Part shown: positions 63,839 through 64,000 of the stretch, piece after piece
Numbering within the stretch: position 1 is the first letter of the stretch
Layout of the letters: each line of letters begins with the position of its first letter
The notes under the pieces: model-generated
What the model saw: the letters and a program-made list of their open reading frames with translations, nothing else
The model's database searches: none
What the model was told of the DNA's origin: nothing
Source of the DNA: Bos javanicus
Taxonomy: Eukaryota > Chordata > Mammalia > Artiodactyla > Bovidae
DNA: 64,000 nt
NCBI RefSeq assembly: GCF_032452875.1
Contig: NW_026893632.1
Coordinates: 434,001-498,000, forward strand
Direction: 5' to 3'
Position numbers and translations under genes: made by a program

Positions 63839-64000
63839 CCTCTGGAGGCAATAAACAAAGAGCTGAGTAGGCACGAATCAAACAGTCAGCAGGCAATAAT
63901 CATGGAACTCAGCTGTGAGGAATCATGCTGCTCAGCTGGCAATAATCAAGCAGCTGAGCAGGCAGGAATTACGCAGCACAGCTGGCAATTGTCAAGCAGA
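63839..64000 (+). repeat. Type A island, cut by the window end
   Basis: Starts with GCAATAAAC and has GAGGAATCATG. About three and a half of five 46-bp units are inside the window. Confidence 0.85.

Larger units (their letters stand above)
55467..64000 (+). repeat. Right 23-bp satellite array, A-right
   Basis: Returns to the 23-bp array with the same orientation and the same variant monomers as A-left, including the CACGGG marker pairs at 56577, 58272, 59810 and 62565. Marker spacing is 1,695, 1,538 and 2,755 bp, shorter and more irregular than on the left. It continues past the window end. Confidence 0.95.

Overview
This window contains no protein-coding or RNA gene. It is 64 kb of mammalian satellite DNA and almost certainly comes from cattle (Bos) or a close bovid. 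Two features support this. The basic monomer is 23 bp (GATCACGTG, then A or G, then CTGATC and ATGCACT), which matches what I recall of the bovine 1.706 g/ml satellite. The central array has a 1,411-1,415 bp unit made of 23-mer-derived DNA plus a ~0.62 kb LTR-like insert, which matches what I recall of the bovine 1.711a satellite (about 1,413 bp with a ~0.6 kb insert). The species call rests on recall of those families, not on a search.

Layout. (A-left, 1 to ~19,330) A 23-bp array organised into higher-order repeats (HORs) of about 3.76 kb. Each HOR is marked by a CACGGG variant monomer pair and carries two ~240-bp islands, each made of five tandem ~46-bp repeats. The last ~0.5 kb (18,825-19,330) is visibly more mutated. 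(B, ~19,330 to ~55,466) A lead-in of B-type 23-mers, then 25 head-to-tail copies of a ~1.41-kb unit, all in + orientation. Each unit is [LTR of ~604 bp, TGCCGGG...CCCGGCA] - GG - [18-nt tRNA-Lys3-type primer binding site] - [five 46-mers] - [~550 bp of diverged 23-mers]. Length variants are mostly steps of 23 or 46 bp, plus two 473-bp duplications. (A-right, ~55,466 to 64,000) The 23-bp array returns with the same strand orientation and five more islands, the last cut by the window end.

How the parts relate. The A islands are the empty version of the site that carries the LTR in B, so the window holds both filled and empty alleles of one ancient insertion. The insert keeps the LTR plus exactly the 18 nt of the primer binding site and then returns to satellite sequence with no visible target-site duplication. 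That is the extent expected of retroviral plus-strand strong-stop DNA, not of an ordinary solo LTR. The captured LTR was then amplified with the satellite, so about 25 same-direction promoter-like elements lie in ~36 kb. Around them is a very dense field of CACGTG E-boxes, roughly one per monomer.

All open reading frames seen are short, begin at non-ATG codons or inside repeats, and recur with the repeat period. None is annotated as a gene. No retroviral coding region is present.
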